From the NCBI GenBank assembly GCA_005776725.1, contig SXOO01000077.1, forward strand, positions 1 to 36,062: 36,062 nt of DNA, in the 5' to 3' direction. The DNA comes from Pseudomonadota bacterium. Its GTDB lineage: Bacteria; Myxococcota_A; UBA9042; GCA-2863065. Of this stretch, positions 7,804 through 16,680 are shown in pieces. Position 1 is the first letter of the stretch; each line of letters starts with the position of its first letter. The notes under the pieces were generated by a model. It ran no database searches. It saw only the letters and a list, made by a program, of their open reading frames with translations, and was not told where the DNA came from. The translations under genes and the position numbers were made by a program.

Positions 7804-7832
7804 TTGACCCTCGGGGTACCGCCCCCGATACT
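7804..7832 (+). promoter_or_regulatory. predicted sigma-70-type promoter of the TonB-like gene
   Basis: TTGACC (7804-7809), a 17-nt spacer, then GATACT (7827-7832). The ATG at 7842 follows after only nine bases, so the expected transcription start (near 7839) leaves almost no leader. No Shine-Dalgarno sequence is needed or visible in the transcript. Confidence 0.65.
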
Positions 7833-7841
7833 GCCCGAGGC

Positions 7842-8999
7842 ATGCACCGAGGCCCTCCCACTAGCGTAAGAGACCCCTCCGAGCGCCGTGCGGTCTGGCC
7901 CGAGAGGCCGGTGTCACCCTTGCCCGGAGAACCGGCGAACAGCGGTCTCCCTGGGGCGGGGGGCGAAGGGTCGAGGCGTACGGTTGGGCGGATCGCCATG
8001 CTCCTGGTCGCCGCCGCGATCCAGGTCCCTGTGTTGTGGTTTTGCGCGGAGACTGCGGCGCCCGAGCGCGTTGGGGGCACGAACGCCCCGCCTCGCACGG
8101 TCAAGGTCTCGCTCAAACCCGGAGCCCCCTCGAAGAGCATCGCGATCCCGAGGCTCGTCCCGCCCCCGCCAGAGAAGCCGCCCGAGCCCCTGACCGGACA
8201 GATCGTCACCGTGGCCCCGCCGGAGATCGAGGTCGCACCGCCCGAGACGAAGTACCTCGCGCAGTTCGACCAGACGGTGAAGAAGGAGGTCAAGGCTCGC
8301 CCAGAGCGCCGACGAGAGCGTGCGCGTCCCGGCGCGGTCATCGAGAAGCCGTCCGCGCTCCAGTCCAGCGACTCCGCCAGCCGCGCTCCGACCACGGCAC
8401 CGAAGCCAGAGGTGGCCGCAGGGGCCGCCCAGCCGAAGACCTCGCCCTACCCCACCGGACCCACCGGCTCCGCGGCGCCCGGTAGCGTGGTGGGCCGCGA
8501 CACGAGTGGCCAGCTGTTGGTTCCCACCATCGACGCGGAGTCGGCAATGGCGAACCTCCAGACCCTATCCGGCTCGGGCGGCGGGGGTGACGCCCTGCTC
8601 GAGGTCGAAGAGGAGGGCCAGGAGACCCTGCTCAACACCCGGCGCTTCCAACACTGGGACTTCTTCCACACGCTGCAGGAGCGGGTGCGAGACCGTTGGC
8701 GGGCCGCCGAGGTGTATAGCCAGCGCGACCCTACCGGGAGGGTATTCGGCGTGAAGGACCGGCTCACGGTCATCAAAGTCACGCTGGACAAAGGCGGCCG
8801 GGTTCAGGAGCTGCTCACCGTCAAGGACAGCGGTGTGGAGGCGCTCGATCGAGAAGCGCGCCGCGCCCTCCGGGCCGCCGGCCCGTTCGAGAATCCGCCG
8901 ACGGGATTGCTGAATGGTGATGGGGTTCTTACCTTCCACTTCAGCTTCCTCCTCGAGCTCTCGACTGGGCGACTCCGCCTCTCGCGCGCTCGGATGTAG
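7842..8999 (+). CDS. TonB-family energy transducer-like protein
   Basis: This 385-residue protein has a cytoplasmic N-terminus, one membrane helix (about residues 48-66) and a Pro-rich periplasmic region with PPPPEKPPEP. A long low-complexity linker and a C-terminal domain of about 100 residues follow. That domain has the TonB pattern (VIKVTLDKGGRVQELLTVKDSGVEALDREARRALRAAGPFENPP). TonB-type proteins couple inner-membrane ion flow to outer-membrane transporters; relatives in this group also serve in gliding or envelope functions. No exbB/exbD or receptor is nearby. The ATG at 7842 fits the promoter spacing. The 47 residues before the helix are longer than usual for TonB. Confidence 0.75.
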   Translation: MHRGPPTSVRDPSERRAVWPERPVSPLPGEPANSGLPGAGGEGSRRTVGRIAMLLVAAAIQVPVLWFCAETAAPERVGGTNAPPRTVKVSLKPGAPSKSIAIPRLVPPPPEKPPEPLTGQIVTVAPPEIEVAPPETKYLAQFDQTVKKEVKARPERRRERARPGAVIEKPSALQSSDSASRAPTTAPKPEVAAGAAQPKTSPYPTGPTGSAAPGSVVGRDTSGQLLVPTIDAESAMANLQTLSGSGGGGDALLEVEEEGQETLLNTRRFQHWDFFHTLQERVRDRWRAAEVYSQRDPTGRVFGVKDRLTVIKVTLDKGGRVQELLTVKDSGVEALDREARRALRAAGPFENPPTGLLNGDGVLTFHFSFLLELSTGRLRLSRARM

Positions 9000-9065
9000 C
9001 GAGCCCTGACGTACCCACCCTAGGGGTGCGGGGATCGCTCCACACGGGATCGGGAAGCCAAGACG

Positions 9066-9082
9066 CTCCGGTCCCACCGGAG
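9066..9082 (+). promoter_or_regulatory. hairpin covering the ribosome-binding site of the 9091 gene
   Basis: CTCCGGT (9066-9072) and ACCGGAG (9076-9082) form a perfect 7-bp stem with a three-base loop. The 3' arm contains GGAG of the only Shine-Dalgarno-like sequence (GGAGGG, 9079-9084) before the GTG start at 9091, so folding would mask the site. It could instead act as a terminator for the preceding gene, but there is no U-tract. Confidence 0.45.
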
Positions 9083-9090
9083 GGCCCGAG

Positions 9091-10074
9091 GTGTCTGTGT
9101 TGCCTCCGAAGTCATGGCTGTCCCCCACGAAGACGCTGCTTCGCGGAGCTCCTCGCGGGCTCTGGACGCTTGTGCTCGCTGCGCTGTTCGTCGTCTTCGC
9201 CGGAGCCGCCCTCGCGGCGCCCACGGTGGTCCGCACGCCAAGGATCGCGTTCGCAGTGCATCCCGACCGGGTCGCCATGGCGAACGAGCTCGCGAAAGAC
9301 GCTGAGACGGTGCTGGCCGAGGTGGAGCGCCAGCTAGGCGCTAGCCCGCCGGAGCGCCCTGCGGATGCGCCCCCCGAGGTCTCCGTGCGGATCGTCCACA
9401 CCGAGGCGGAGTTCCTGGAGGCCATGCCGAACAACCGGACCATCGAGTGGGCGGCCGGGGTGGCGTTCCCGGAGCTCGGCCTCGTGGTCCTGCGCATCAA
9501 CGCGAACACCCGGGCAGGAATACACGACGTGTTCCGGCACGAGCTGAGCCACATCGTCCTCGGGCGCACGACGGGGCACCGTGACCTCCCGCTCTGGTTC
9601 ATCGAGGGTGTGGCAGTCCATCAAGCGGGCGAGCGGCTGGCCGAGCGGTGGCAACGCGCCGCCGACGCCACGCTCACCGAGAGCCTCCCCTTGCTCGACA
9701 CGGTGCGAGACCGCTTCCCGGCCGATGGGACCGGCGCCGACTTCGCTTACGCTCACAGCACCGCCTTCGTCGGCCATCTCCTCTCGCGGCACGGCTCCTG
9801 GACGGGCGTGCGCACGCTGGTCGCCAAGGTGCGGGGCGGCCTCCCGTTCGAGGCCGCGTTCGAGGCCGCCTACGGGCACCCTCGAGCCGCGCTGGAGGCC
9901 GAGTTCCGGGAGGTGGTCGCGCGGTCCGCCTCGTGGCTCCCCGTGCTCTTCGGTGGCGGGCTGTTCATGGCGGTCCTCGTGTCACTCGTGGCGGGCGCCC
10001 TGATCTTCAGGCGACGCGAGGCGCGGCGGCGTATCGCGGCGATGGCCGACCCGATCCAGGACGAGTTCGCGTGA
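9091..10074 (+). CDS. membrane-anchored gluzincin-type metalloprotease (peptidase MA-like)
   Basis: This 327-residue protein has a signal peptide or N-terminal anchor (residues 22-42, ending ALAA) and an extracytoplasmic domain with H150-E-L-S-H154. E172 in WFIEGVAVH is the expected third zinc ligand. This HExxH...E arrangement is that of the peptidase MA group of gluzincins. A second membrane helix near residues 285-308 is followed by a short basic cytoplasmic tail. The substrate is unknown. GTG at 9091 has GGAGGG just upstream. It is the first of five genes on the same strand that lead into moxR and a DUF58 gene, so it may process an envelope protein of that system. Confidence 0.75.
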   Translation: MSVLPPKSWLSPTKTLLRGAPRGLWTLVLAALFVVFAGAALAAPTVVRTPRIAFAVHPDRVAMANELAKDAETVLAEVERQLGASPPERPADAPPEVSVRIVHTEAEFLEAMPNNRTIEWAAGVAFPELGLVVLRINANTRAGIHDVFRHELSHIVLGRTTGHRDLPLWFIEGVAVHQAGERLAERWQRAADATLTESLPLLDTVRDRFPADGTGADFAYAHSTAFVGHLLSRHGSWTGVRTLVAKVRGGLPFEAAFEAAYGHPRAALEAEFREVVARSASWLPVLFGGGLFMAVLVSLVAGALIFRRREARRRIAAMADPIQDEFA

Positions 10075-10119
10075 GCCCAGAGGGCCAGCCCTCGGGGCCC
10101 GCGTTCTGACCGGCGCGGG

Positions 10120-10148
10120 CTGACACCTCCGGATCGGTCCGGTACGCT
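10120..10148 (+). promoter_or_regulatory. predicted promoter before the 10158 gene
   Basis: CTGACA (10120-10125, five of six matches to TTGACA), a 17-nt spacer, then TACGCT (10143-10148). Nine bases separate the -10 from the GTG start at 10158, the same geometry as at 7842. A near-leaderless transcript is expected. Confidence 0.6.
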
Positions 10149-10157
10149 CCCGCCGCC

Positions 10158-11846
10158 GTGTTTCGCGCCCTCGCCTCTGCCGTCCTAATCCTCGCCGCGA
10201 CCAGCGCATGGGCTGTGCCGATGCGAGTCATCGGCCGGACTCAGCTCGAGGTGCGCGCCGAGGCCGGCACGCTCGGCGTACGCCTGGTGGGGCGCCTCCT
10301 CGACGACGAGGGCGGTCCCGTCGCGCGCGCTGACATCGCCCTACAAGCGGGACGCCTCTTGCCCCGGATCACGCCCACCGACGAGGAAGGCCGCTTCGAC
10401 GCGCTGATCACGGACTCGGATCTCGAGCTCGCGGGCGGCGACACGCTGCAGGTGACGGCGCGGTACGCGGGGAGCGTGCTCTGGAGCCCCGCTGAAGCCG
10501 AGGCCCGCCTGGCGCGCCAGCCCCTGCCGGTCCAGCTCCAAGTCGTTCTGCTTCCCGAGGACTTCGACTGGGCCGCCCGTGCTCGGGTTCAGCCGCGGGC
10601 GTTGGTCACCGCGCGCTCCACCGAGGGACCGCTAAGCAACGCCCGGCTCGAGCTCAGCCTTGGCGCGCAGCACCTCACCACTCGGACGGACGACGCCGGG
10701 CACGCCGTGTTTCGAGGCCTCACTCTCCCTGCGCCAGGGGCTCACACGGTCCGGATACGACACGTGGCCACGTTTCGCCACGCGGAGGCAGTGCACGAGC
10801 GCGTGCTCGTCGCCCGCCGCGCGGCCAAGCTGGAGGTCAGCGCGAGCCCCCGACCCGACGGCACCCTCGAGTTCTCCGGCACCGTAACGCTCCGGCCCGA
10901 GGCCGAGCCCCTCGGGACGGCCGTGGTTCGCTTCAACGGCCGCCCGGCCGCCACGCTCGAGCTGGGTGGCGGCGGACAACTCAAGGGCCGCGCCCCGCTC
11001 GCGGAGTTCGGGGCGCTCCACGGCTCCAGCGTCTTGGACGTGGAGGTCGTCTACGAAGGCGCCCTTGGGGAGGGCGTGGCGGCCATGGAGCTCGGCCGTT
11101 TCACGGTCCCGGAAGCGCCGGTGTCCACCCTGGACTGGGTGGCGTTGCCCGCCGCGGGCCTAGCCGCCGCATGGCTCTGGCTGAGGCGCCGCAAATCGAG
11201 CGCCAGCCCGCCGGCCCGGGGTGCAGCCGCCGCTGCGCCGCCCCGCAAGAGGCCTTCCGCCCGAGAGGCGCCACGCGACGGGCTCGGCGGGCACGTGTTC
11301 GATGGGCTGACGGGGCGGCCCCTGCCTGGCGCTCAGGTGCAGCTGGTGCTGGCGGCAGCCGCCCCCGCGGCCTCGGCCAGCTCTCCAGGCGAGGACGCGC
11401 GGGCACACGTTCAAGACGCGCGGACCGTCACGACGGACGCCGATGGTTGGTACGAGCTCCGCGGCTTCCCAGAGGGACGGGGGGAAGCGCCGGCCTTCGA
11501 GGAGGCGGTGGCGATCCGCTTCACCCACGAAGCGTTTCACCCCCACCAGATCCCGCTCTCCAGGGGCGCCCGAGGCGCGCTGCCCGTGGTCGCGCTCGTC
11601 CCCCTTCGCGCGGACGCCCTGAGGGCGTACGAGGGGGTGTTGCGACGCTTCGGCCTCGCCGGGCGCTTCGGTCGCGAGACGCCACGAGAGCTCGAGCCGC
11701 GGCTCTCACGGGCGTCTCGCGTGGACAGCCGCGCGGCCACCGTCGCCTTTGAGCGCGCGTACTTCGGGCCCCCCGCGGCCAGCTCCGCGGCCGGGAACGA
11801 GGCGCGCGAAGCGCTCGAAGGTCTCGAGCGGGGCAGCCCCCCATGA
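10158..11846 (+). CDS. secreted Ig-like/carboxypeptidase-regulatory-domain membrane protein
   Basis: This 562-residue protein has a signal peptide (residues 1-19) and an extracytoplasmic region of repeated beta domains. The first has the pattern G.L.DDEG.PVA.A...L...TDEEGRF, as in carboxypeptidase regulatory-like domains. A membrane helix follows at about residues 327-344, then a basic segment (RRRK). A C-terminal domain has another such motif (GHVFDGLTGRPLPGA, then VTTDADGWYELRGFPEG). By position the last domain would be cytoplasmic, which is odd for this fold. The start is GTG, supported by promoter spacing. The stop overlaps the next ATG (ATGA), tying it to the DUF4350/MoxR/DUF58 genes. 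Function unknown; structural or signalling in the envelope is inference. Confidence 0.6.
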   Translation: MFRALASAVLILAATSAWAVPMRVIGRTQLEVRAEAGTLGVRLVGRLLDDEGGPVARADIALQAGRLLPRITPTDEEGRFDALITDSDLELAGGDTLQVTARYAGSVLWSPAEAEARLARQPLPVQLQVVLLPEDFDWAARARVQPRALVTARSTEGPLSNARLELSLGAQHLTTRTDDAGHAVFRGLTLPAPGAHTVRIRHVATFRHAEAVHERVLVARRAAKLEVSASPRPDGTLEFSGTVTLRPEAEPLGTAVVRFNGRPAATLELGGGGQLKGRAPLAEFGALHGSSVLDVEVVYEGALGEGVAAMELGRFTVPEAPVSTLDWVALPAAGLAAAWLWLRRRKSSASPPARGAAAAAPPRKRPSAREAPRDGLGGHVFDGLTGRPLPGAQVQLVLAAAAPAASASSPGEDARAHVQDARTVTTDADGWYELRGFPEGRGEAPAFEEAVAIRFTHEAFHPHQIPLSRGARGALPVVALVPLRADALRAYEGVLRRFGLAGRFGRETPRELEPRLSRASRVDSRAATVAFERAYFGPPAASSAAGNEAREALEGLERGSPP

Positions 11847-13222
11847 GCACGGTAAGTGCGTTGTTCACGGCCCTCGTCGCAGCCGCGGAAGGGGGCCCCG
11901 GCGGGCCGGCGCGCGGCGACGAGGCGTGGGACGGAATCGGGTACCTCGAGACCACGGCCCGTGAGGCCCGCGTCGAGCTCACGCTGCGATCGCCCCTCGA
12001 CCTCTCGCGGCTCGAGCCCGACGACGTCGTGTTCGCGATCGCACCAAGCGACGCGCTCCTCAGCGCGCTCGCAGTCTTCGTGGAGGATGGCGGGGCGGCA
12101 GTGATCCTGCTCGAGGCCAACGCCTCTGAGGGTGCCTTGGCCGAGTATGGCGTCGCGCCGGAGGCCGAGCCGCGAGCGAATCGGTATCACCTGGATCACC
12201 CGGGGTTTCCCGTCCTCGAGGCCCCGCTCCCGGATGAGCCGGGACCTCGGGGTTCTCTCGACCCACACTTCGTCTGGTACAACGTCAAGGAGGTGATCCT
12301 CAATCACCCTGTGGGCTTACGGCCCCTCAGCCCGCCGCCGCCCCGAACGACGGTCGCGCCGCTCATCGGGTTCTCGGGGGGGCTCCGAAGCCGCAGCAGC
12401 GACGGGACCCCTCGGCACGATGCACCCCTCCTCGCGCTCTCCCCCGAGGAGGCGAAGGCGAGCTTCGTCGTCGAGGTGGCCTTCGGCCGCGGTCGAGCGC
12501 TGCTCGTCGGGGACTCCAGCCTCGCGATCAACGACATGCAACGCCACGCCTACGGCGACAAGCAGTTCGTGGCCAACCTCCTGCGTTACTTCTGCGGGCC
12601 CGAGGAGTGCCGCGTCTTGGGTGTGGCGCCAGGGGGGCCGGTCGTGGGAGCTTACGAGTCCAGGCACGGAAAGCGCTTCTTCGGGCTCGAAGGAGCCGTC
12701 GACAAGGGCCTCGTGGCCCTGAACGACCTGGCCACCATGGCGAACGCGGCGCTCGCCACGCCTCGAACGGCCACCACGCTGAGGTGGCTCGGCCTCGCGG
12801 CCGCCCTGCTGCTGGCCGGCGTGCTCGCGGGCCGGCTCGCGCCCCGGCCTCTGGCGCCCGCGGCACCGCAGGTGGAGCCCGCGCCACCCGACTCGGAGAC
12901 CTGGGCGCGCGCCCTCGTGGCAGGCGGACGCTCGGCGTCGTTCGACCGTCCGGCGCGCGCCCTCGAGGCGCTGCTCTCGGACCTGCCTCCCAGCGAAGAG
13001 CGCGACGCGGTGTTGTCCGTCTTGTCCCGAGACCTCGGGTCGCGAGGACCGCTCGACCGCGTGACCTTCGAGGTGGCCCTATCCCGCGCCGAGCCGCTCC
13101 TCAGCCGAACCGCAGGCGCCGAAAGCCCCCCGTCCGCTGTCGCCGCCGCGTTGCCGCGCACAGGCGACCTTCCCGACGTCCGTCCTTACGCCACAAGCGC
13201 AAACGCCCCGAGGCATCCATGA
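11843..13222 (+). CDS. DUF4350-type membrane protein next to moxR
   Basis: This 459-residue protein has an N-terminal globular region with the pattern of a DUF4350 or glutamine-amidotransferase-like fold ([31 protein letters not shown]; later [19 protein letters not shown]). One membrane helix lies at about residues 312-332, followed by a C-terminal cytoplasmic tail with predicted helices. DUF4350 proteins commonly sit beside moxR and DUF58 genes and may form a membrane complex with the MoxR chaperone ATPase. The ATG at 11843 and the TGA at 13220-13222 overlap both neighbours by ATGA, so tight coupling is expected. No N-terminal signal peptide is apparent, which leaves the topology of the first domain uncertain. 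Confidence 0.65.
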   Translation: MSTVSALFTALVAAAEGGPGGPARGDEAWDGIGYLETTAREARVELTLRSPLDLSRLEPDDVVFAIAPSDALLSALAVFVEDGGAAVILLEANASEGALAEYGVAPEAEPRANRYHLDHPGFPVLEAPLPDEPGPRGSLDPHFVWYNVKEVILNHPVGLRPLSPPPPRTTVAPLIGFSGGLRSRSSDGTPRHDAPLLALSPEEAKASFVVEVAFGRGRALLVGDSSLAINDMQRHAYGDKQFVANLLRYFCGPEECRVLGVAPGGPVVGAYESRHGKRFFGLEGAVDKGLVALNDLATMANAALATPRTATTLRWLGLAAALLLAGVLAGRLAPRPLAPAAPQVEPAPPDSETWARALVAGGRSASFDRPARALEALLSDLPPSEERDAVLSVLSRDLGSRGPLDRVTFEVALSRAEPLLSRTAGAESPPSAVAAALPRTGDLPDVRPYATSANAPRHP

Positions 13223-14232
13223 CCAGTGCCCCCTCCCTCCCGCAACTCGACGCCGGACTCGCGCTTCGCCGAGAGCTGATCGACGAGATCCAGAAGATCT
13301 GGGTGGGACCTGAGCTCACGATCGAGCTGCTGATCGCCGCGCTGCTCTCCGGCGGCCACGTCCTCCTCGAGGGCGTGCCCGGCATCGCGAAGACCACGCT
13401 CGTCAAGGCGTTCGCCGCCACGCTGGACTGCACGTTCAAGCGCATCCAGTTCACGCCGGACCTCCTCCCGGCAGACATCACGGGCACCACGGTCCTCGAC
13501 CCGCGGACGCAGGCGTTCGTTCTCCGGCGTGGCCCGCTCTTCGCGAACGTGGTGCTCGGCGACGAGATCAACCGCGCGCCAGCAAAGACCCAGAGCGCCT
13601 TGCTCGAGGCCATGCAGGAGTCCCAGGCCACGATCGACGGCGAGACCGTCGCGCTCGAGGCGCCTTTCATCGTCCTCGCCACTCAAAACCCCGTGGAGCA
13701 CGAGGGGGTCTACCTGCTCCCCGAGGCGCAGCTCGACCGCTTCATGTTCAAGCTGACCCTGGGCTACCCGGAAGAAGAGGCGGAGATCCGCTTCCTCGAG
13801 ACGCACGGGAGAGAGCTGCCCACGCTGAGGCCGATCCTGCAGCGCCGCCACCTCGCGGCCCTCTCGGAGGCCGCCCGGAACGTCCACATCGCGCCGGAGC
13901 TCAGGCGTTACATCGTGCGCCTGGCGGCGGCTACGCGGGCCCACCCGCGCCTACGAATCGGCGCCTCCCCGCGCTCCTGCCTCCTGCTGCAATCGGGCGC
14001 CAAGGCGCTGGCCTTCCTCCGGGGTCGTGACTTCGTGTTGCCCGACGATCTCCGAGAGCTGGCGCGCCCCACCCTGGCACACCGGCTCATCCTCACGCAG
14101 GAGGCCGAGCTCGACGGCACCAGCGCCACGCAGGTGCTGGCTGATGTGCTGCTGCGCGTCCCGTTCACGGAGTCGCGCGGCGGCCCTCCGGCAGGCCCCC
14201 CAGGTTCTTCGTCGCGGGCCCATAACGCGTGA
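13219..14232 (+). CDS. MoxR family AAA+ ATPase
   Basis: This 337-residue cytoplasmic AAA+ chaperone-type ATPase has Walker A GVPGIAKT at residues 52-59 and Walker B LGDEIN with D115-E116. It also has the MoxR signature [14 protein letters not shown] and sensor [23 protein letters not shown]. The C-terminal lid carries GASPRS. Length and motifs are normal. MoxR proteins assemble or activate partner complexes, often with von Willebrand factor A proteins. Here the partners in hand are the DUF4350 and DUF58 proteins; no VWA gene is visible. ATG at 13219 overlaps the preceding stop, and the stop overlaps GTG of the next gene. Confidence 0.94.
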   Translation: MTSAPSLPQLDAGLALRRELIDEIQKIWVGPELTIELLIAALLSGGHVLLEGVPGIAKTTLVKAFAATLDCTFKRIQFTPDLLPADITGTTVLDPRTQAFVLRRGPLFANVVLGDEINRAPAKTQSALLEAMQESQATIDGETVALEAPFIVLATQNPVEHEGVYLLPEAQLDRFMFKLTLGYPEEEAEIRFLETHGRELPTLRPILQRRHLAALSEAARNVHIAPELRRYIVRLAAATRAHPRLRIGASPRSCLLLQSGAKALAFLRGRDFVLPDDLRELARPTLAHRLILTQEAELDGTSATQVLADVLLRVPFTESRGGPPAGPPGSSSRAHNA

Positions 14233-15842
14233 TCCAGCGGCCCCAGCTGCAGCTCGACGCGCACGGCAGGCTCCTCGGCCTGACCGGCGCCGGACTGTGC
14301 CTGGTGGGGCTCGCCGCCTCGAGCCCGATCGCGCTGCTCCTCGGGCAGCTTCACCTTGCGGCGCTCCTCTCCTCGCTCGTCCATGGAGCGATCAAGGCGT
14401 CGCGCGCCCTTCGTTCGCTCGGCGCCGCGGTGGCCTCCGAAGGGCCGCTGGCCGCGAAGGCGCTCAGCGCTGGCGGCGAGGCGCGCTTCACCTTGGCGCT
14501 CAGCGTCGATGACGACGTCGAGCCCACGGCCATCCAGCCGATCGTCGGGGTGGGCCTGAGCCAGGCCTCGGCCCACTTGAGTCGAGTGAGCGAGGGGAGC
14601 TACGAGGTCGTGGTGGAGGCCACCGCGGTCCGCGCCGGCAGGACGGCGATTCACGGCCTAAGAGTGCGCCTCGCGGCCTTCCCCTGGGTGGTAGACGTGG
14701 AGCGCGGAGCCCACGCCCTAGCGGTGGTCCTGCCGCGACCCACGCCGCAGCGCCTCGGGAACCAGCGGAGCGGAGATCGGGTCACGCTGCCGGTGGGTTT
14801 GTCCCGCCCAGACACCCAGGGCCTCGGCTCGGACGTGCGAGAGCTCCGGGACCATGTCCCGGGGGACCCGTTCAAGCACATCGCCTGGAAAGCAAGCGCG
14901 AGGCGCGGGCGGCTGATCGTGAAGGAGTTCGACGACGACGGCGCGCTCTCGGTCTACCTCGTCGTAGACATGGGGCCCGCGCTCCGAAAGGGGCCGTGGG
15001 GCGCAACTGCGCTCGACTCGAGCCTCTCGCAGGCCCTGGGCATGGCGCGCCAGCTCACCGCCGGGCACCACCGCGTGGGGCTCGTCACCGCCGACGGCCA
15101 CGTCCACGACTTCGTCCGCGCCGACGCCGGCCCCACGATCCTTGAGCGCCTCGTCGAGACAATGCTCCGAGTCCAGACGGTGGTGGACGCGCGGCTCACC
15201 GAGGCGAGCACCGAGGAGGTCGCCGCCCGAGTGGCCCACTTCCTCTGGCTGCACCACAACGTCGACGTCCGCCTCCCCGCCCCGCTGCGGCTCGGCATCC
15301 TCGGGCCGGACGTGGATGTCGAACGCGCGGCGGACGTCGCGCGCCGCCTGCTGCCTCGGTATTCCACACCGCGCTCCGCCGCTCCTGCTGAAGGCGCCGA
15401 CGCCGACACCGCACTCCGCCTCTTCTGCGAGCGCGTTGGGCTCGACCTCCCCTACCGCGCGGAGTTCGGGGGCGCGTTCAGCGGTAGAGGCCTCGTCGAG
15501 GCGGTGGAGCGCTGCATCCTCGATCGCTCCGCCAACCATCTCATCGTGGCGCTGGTAGACCCGGCCACCCTCGACCTCGAGATCGCGCGAGTCAGCCAGC
15601 GCCTCGCCCGAGCGCACGGGCACCGCATGAGCTTCGTGCCGGTTGCAGCGCCGGCCGCCGGCCCGCTCCAGGCTCGGGGGCTCGAGGGAGGCGACCCGGG
15701 CGAAGCAGGCCCCGACCTCCCCGCCTCGCACCTGTCGGAGCGCGTCGCGGCCGTGCTCGCAGCCGATTCGAAGCGGCATGGGATGCAGATCATGCGGGGT
15801 CTTCGACTCAACGCGACGACCCGCGGATCCACGCCCGTCTAG
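14229..15842 (+). CDS. DUF58 domain-containing membrane protein
   Basis: This 537-residue protein has one or two N-terminal membrane helices (about residues 13-55), then an extended beta region. The DUF58 core has [20 protein letters not shown] (near residue 208) followed by [14 protein letters not shown]. That is the family signature. The region after it, with [10 protein letters not shown] and a later conserved Asp/Ser pattern, resembles the VWA-like part of these proteins. A roughly 200-residue C-terminal extension of low similarity follows. It is the last gene of the moxR cluster. The start is GTG at 14229, overlapping the moxR stop. DUF58 proteins work with MoxR; the biochemical role is unknown. 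Confidence 0.88.
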   Translation: MIQRPQLQLDAHGRLLGLTGAGLCLVGLAASSPIALLLGQLHLAALLSSLVHGAIKASRALRSLGAAVASEGPLAAKALSAGGEARFTLALSVDDDVEPTAIQPIVGVGLSQASAHLSRVSEGSYEVVVEATAVRAGRTAIHGLRVRLAAFPWVVDVERGAHALAVVLPRPTPQRLGNQRSGDRVTLPVGLSRPDTQGLGSDVRELRDHVPGDPFKHIAWKASARRGRLIVKEFDDDGALSVYLVVDMGPALRKGPWGATALDSSLSQALGMARQLTAGHHRVGLVTADGHVHDFVRADAGPTILERLVETMLRVQTVVDARLTEASTEEVAARVAHFLWLHHNVDVRLPAPLRLGILGPDVDVERAADVARRLLPRYSTPRSAAPAEGADADTALRLFCERVGLDLPYRAEFGGAFSGRGLVEAVERCILDRSANHLIVALVDPATLDLEIARVSQRLARAHGHRMSFVPVAAPAAGPLQARGLEGGDPGEAGPDLPASHLSERVAAVLAADSKRHGMQIMRGLRLNATTRGSTPV

Positions 15843-15941
15843 AGGGTAACACTCCGGAATCATACGTCCGACTCACACATTCCACAGACCCGGATCGGCC
15901 TGAAGTGGCCTCAGCACTCACTTTTTTGTGGTTCGAACTAC

Positions 15942-15970
15942 TTGCCGCCCTCCGAGGCGATGTGCATATT
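15942..15970 (+). promoter_or_regulatory. predicted promoter of the HU-family gene
   Basis: TTGCCG (15942-15947), a 17-nt spacer, then CATATT (15965-15970). The start would be near 15977, leaving a leader of about 120 nt before the ATG at 16100. A run of six T lies just upstream (15922-15927). A weaker pair (TTGCAG 16041-16046, TTGTAC 16065-16070, 18-nt spacer) also exists. Confidence 0.45.
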
Positions 15971-15972
15971 CC

Positions 15973-16006
15973 GCGGCGCGAACGGCGCACCTGAGGGTCG
16001 CGCCGC
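15973..16006 (+). promoter_or_regulatory. 9-bp hairpin in the leader of the HU-family gene
   Basis: GCGGCGCGA (15973-15981) and TCGCGCCGC (15998-16006) pair perfectly with a 16-nt loop, at the very start of the predicted leader. It could protect the 5' end or regulate translation. An operator is less likely because of the long gap. Confidence 0.45.
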
Positions 16007-16099
16007 TCCGCGACGGTAGCGAAGGCCCCTTTTGCTGGTATTGCAGACGTAGGCGCGCACCCAGTTGTACGTGAATCGAAAACTCGAAAGGAACCGTCC

Positions 16100-16393
16100 A
16101 TGAACAAGAAAGAGCTCGCGAACGCCCTCGCGTCGAAGACGTCCCTCACGCAGGCCAAGGCTGCCGAAGTCCTGAACGCCCTGTTCGACGCCGACAACGG
16201 CACGGGCATCATCCCGTCGGCGCTCTCGAGCGGCGACAAGGTTGCGATCCCGGGCTTCGGCACCTTCGGCACGCGCACCCGCGCCGCGCGCTCGGGCATC
16301 AACCCGGCCACGCAGTCGAAGATCGCCATCCCGGAGAAGACCGCGGTCTTCTTCAAGGTCGGCAAGACCCTGAAGGAGCGCTTCCAGGGCTGA
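16100..16393 (+). CDS. HU-family DNA-binding protein
   Basis: This 97-residue nucleoid protein has the typical N-terminal helices (MNKKELANALASKTSLTQAKAAEVLNALF), then GDKVAIPGFGTFGTRTRAARSG and the DNA-intercalating arm with INPAT. It ends in FKVGKTLKERFQG. A short insertion (about residues 34-43, DNGTGIIPSA) makes it slightly longer than the 90-residue standard. It probably binds DNA without sequence preference as a dimer. AAAGGAA lies a few bases before the ATG. The gene has its own promoter and a strong terminator (16438-16472), so it is monocistronic. Whether it is the main HU or a secondary paralogue cannot be told from this window. Confidence 0.92.
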   Translation: MNKKELANALASKTSLTQAKAAEVLNALFDADNGTGIIPSALSSGDKVAIPGFGTFGTRTRAARSGINPATQSKIAIPEKTAVFFKVGKTLKERFQG

Positions 16394-16437
16394 GCCTGGC
16401 GGCAGGCGTCCACCAAGACGTCAGTCGATGCGCGCGG

Positions 16438-16472
16438 AGCCGCTGCCAGAAATGGCGGCGGCTTCGTCGTTT
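16438..16472 (+). terminator. rho-independent terminator after the HU-family gene
   Basis: An 11-bp stem (16438-16448 with 16453-16463, one G-U pair) is closed by a stable GAAA tetraloop and followed by TCGTCGTTT. It is the best intrinsic terminator in the window. Confidence 0.75.
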
Positions 16473-16500
16473 AAGGCCCCTTTCACGCGGCGCTAAAGCC

Positions 16501-16529
16501 TTGCCGAGCGCAGGGCATTGCGCTACACG
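16501..16529 (+). promoter_or_regulatory. possible promoter of the repeat lipoprotein
   Basis: TTGCCG (16501-16506), a 17-nt spacer and TACACG (16524-16529) lie just downstream of the HU terminator and about 150 bases before the GTG at 16681. The -10 match is moderate. Confidence 0.35.
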
Positions 16530-16651
16530 GCGGCCCCAGCGGAGTTGCCCATCCAGGGCCTCTGCTCGCCACCGGTTGAACCGGCGGGGGCACGCCCACC
16601 CCACCGGAGCGCCGGGCTCATTCCGCCTGCAACCGTTGCTCGTGCGAGCGC

Positions 16652-16665
16652 CGGTGCCGGCACCG
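16652..16665. repeat. 14-bp palindrome before the repeat lipoprotein
   Basis: CGGTGCCGGCACCG is a perfect inverted repeat that ends directly at the A-rich ribosome-binding site (AAAAAGGAG, 16666-16674). It may be an operator or a short RNA hairpin next to the translation start. Confidence 0.4.
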
Positions 16666-16680
16666 AAAAAGGAGTCGCTC

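Noticed and set aside
11160..11546. Possible extra gene on the minus strand inside the Ig-like protein gene
   Set aside because: Biased Arg/Gly composition, no domain, and the plus frame continues through it with a recognisable domain motif.
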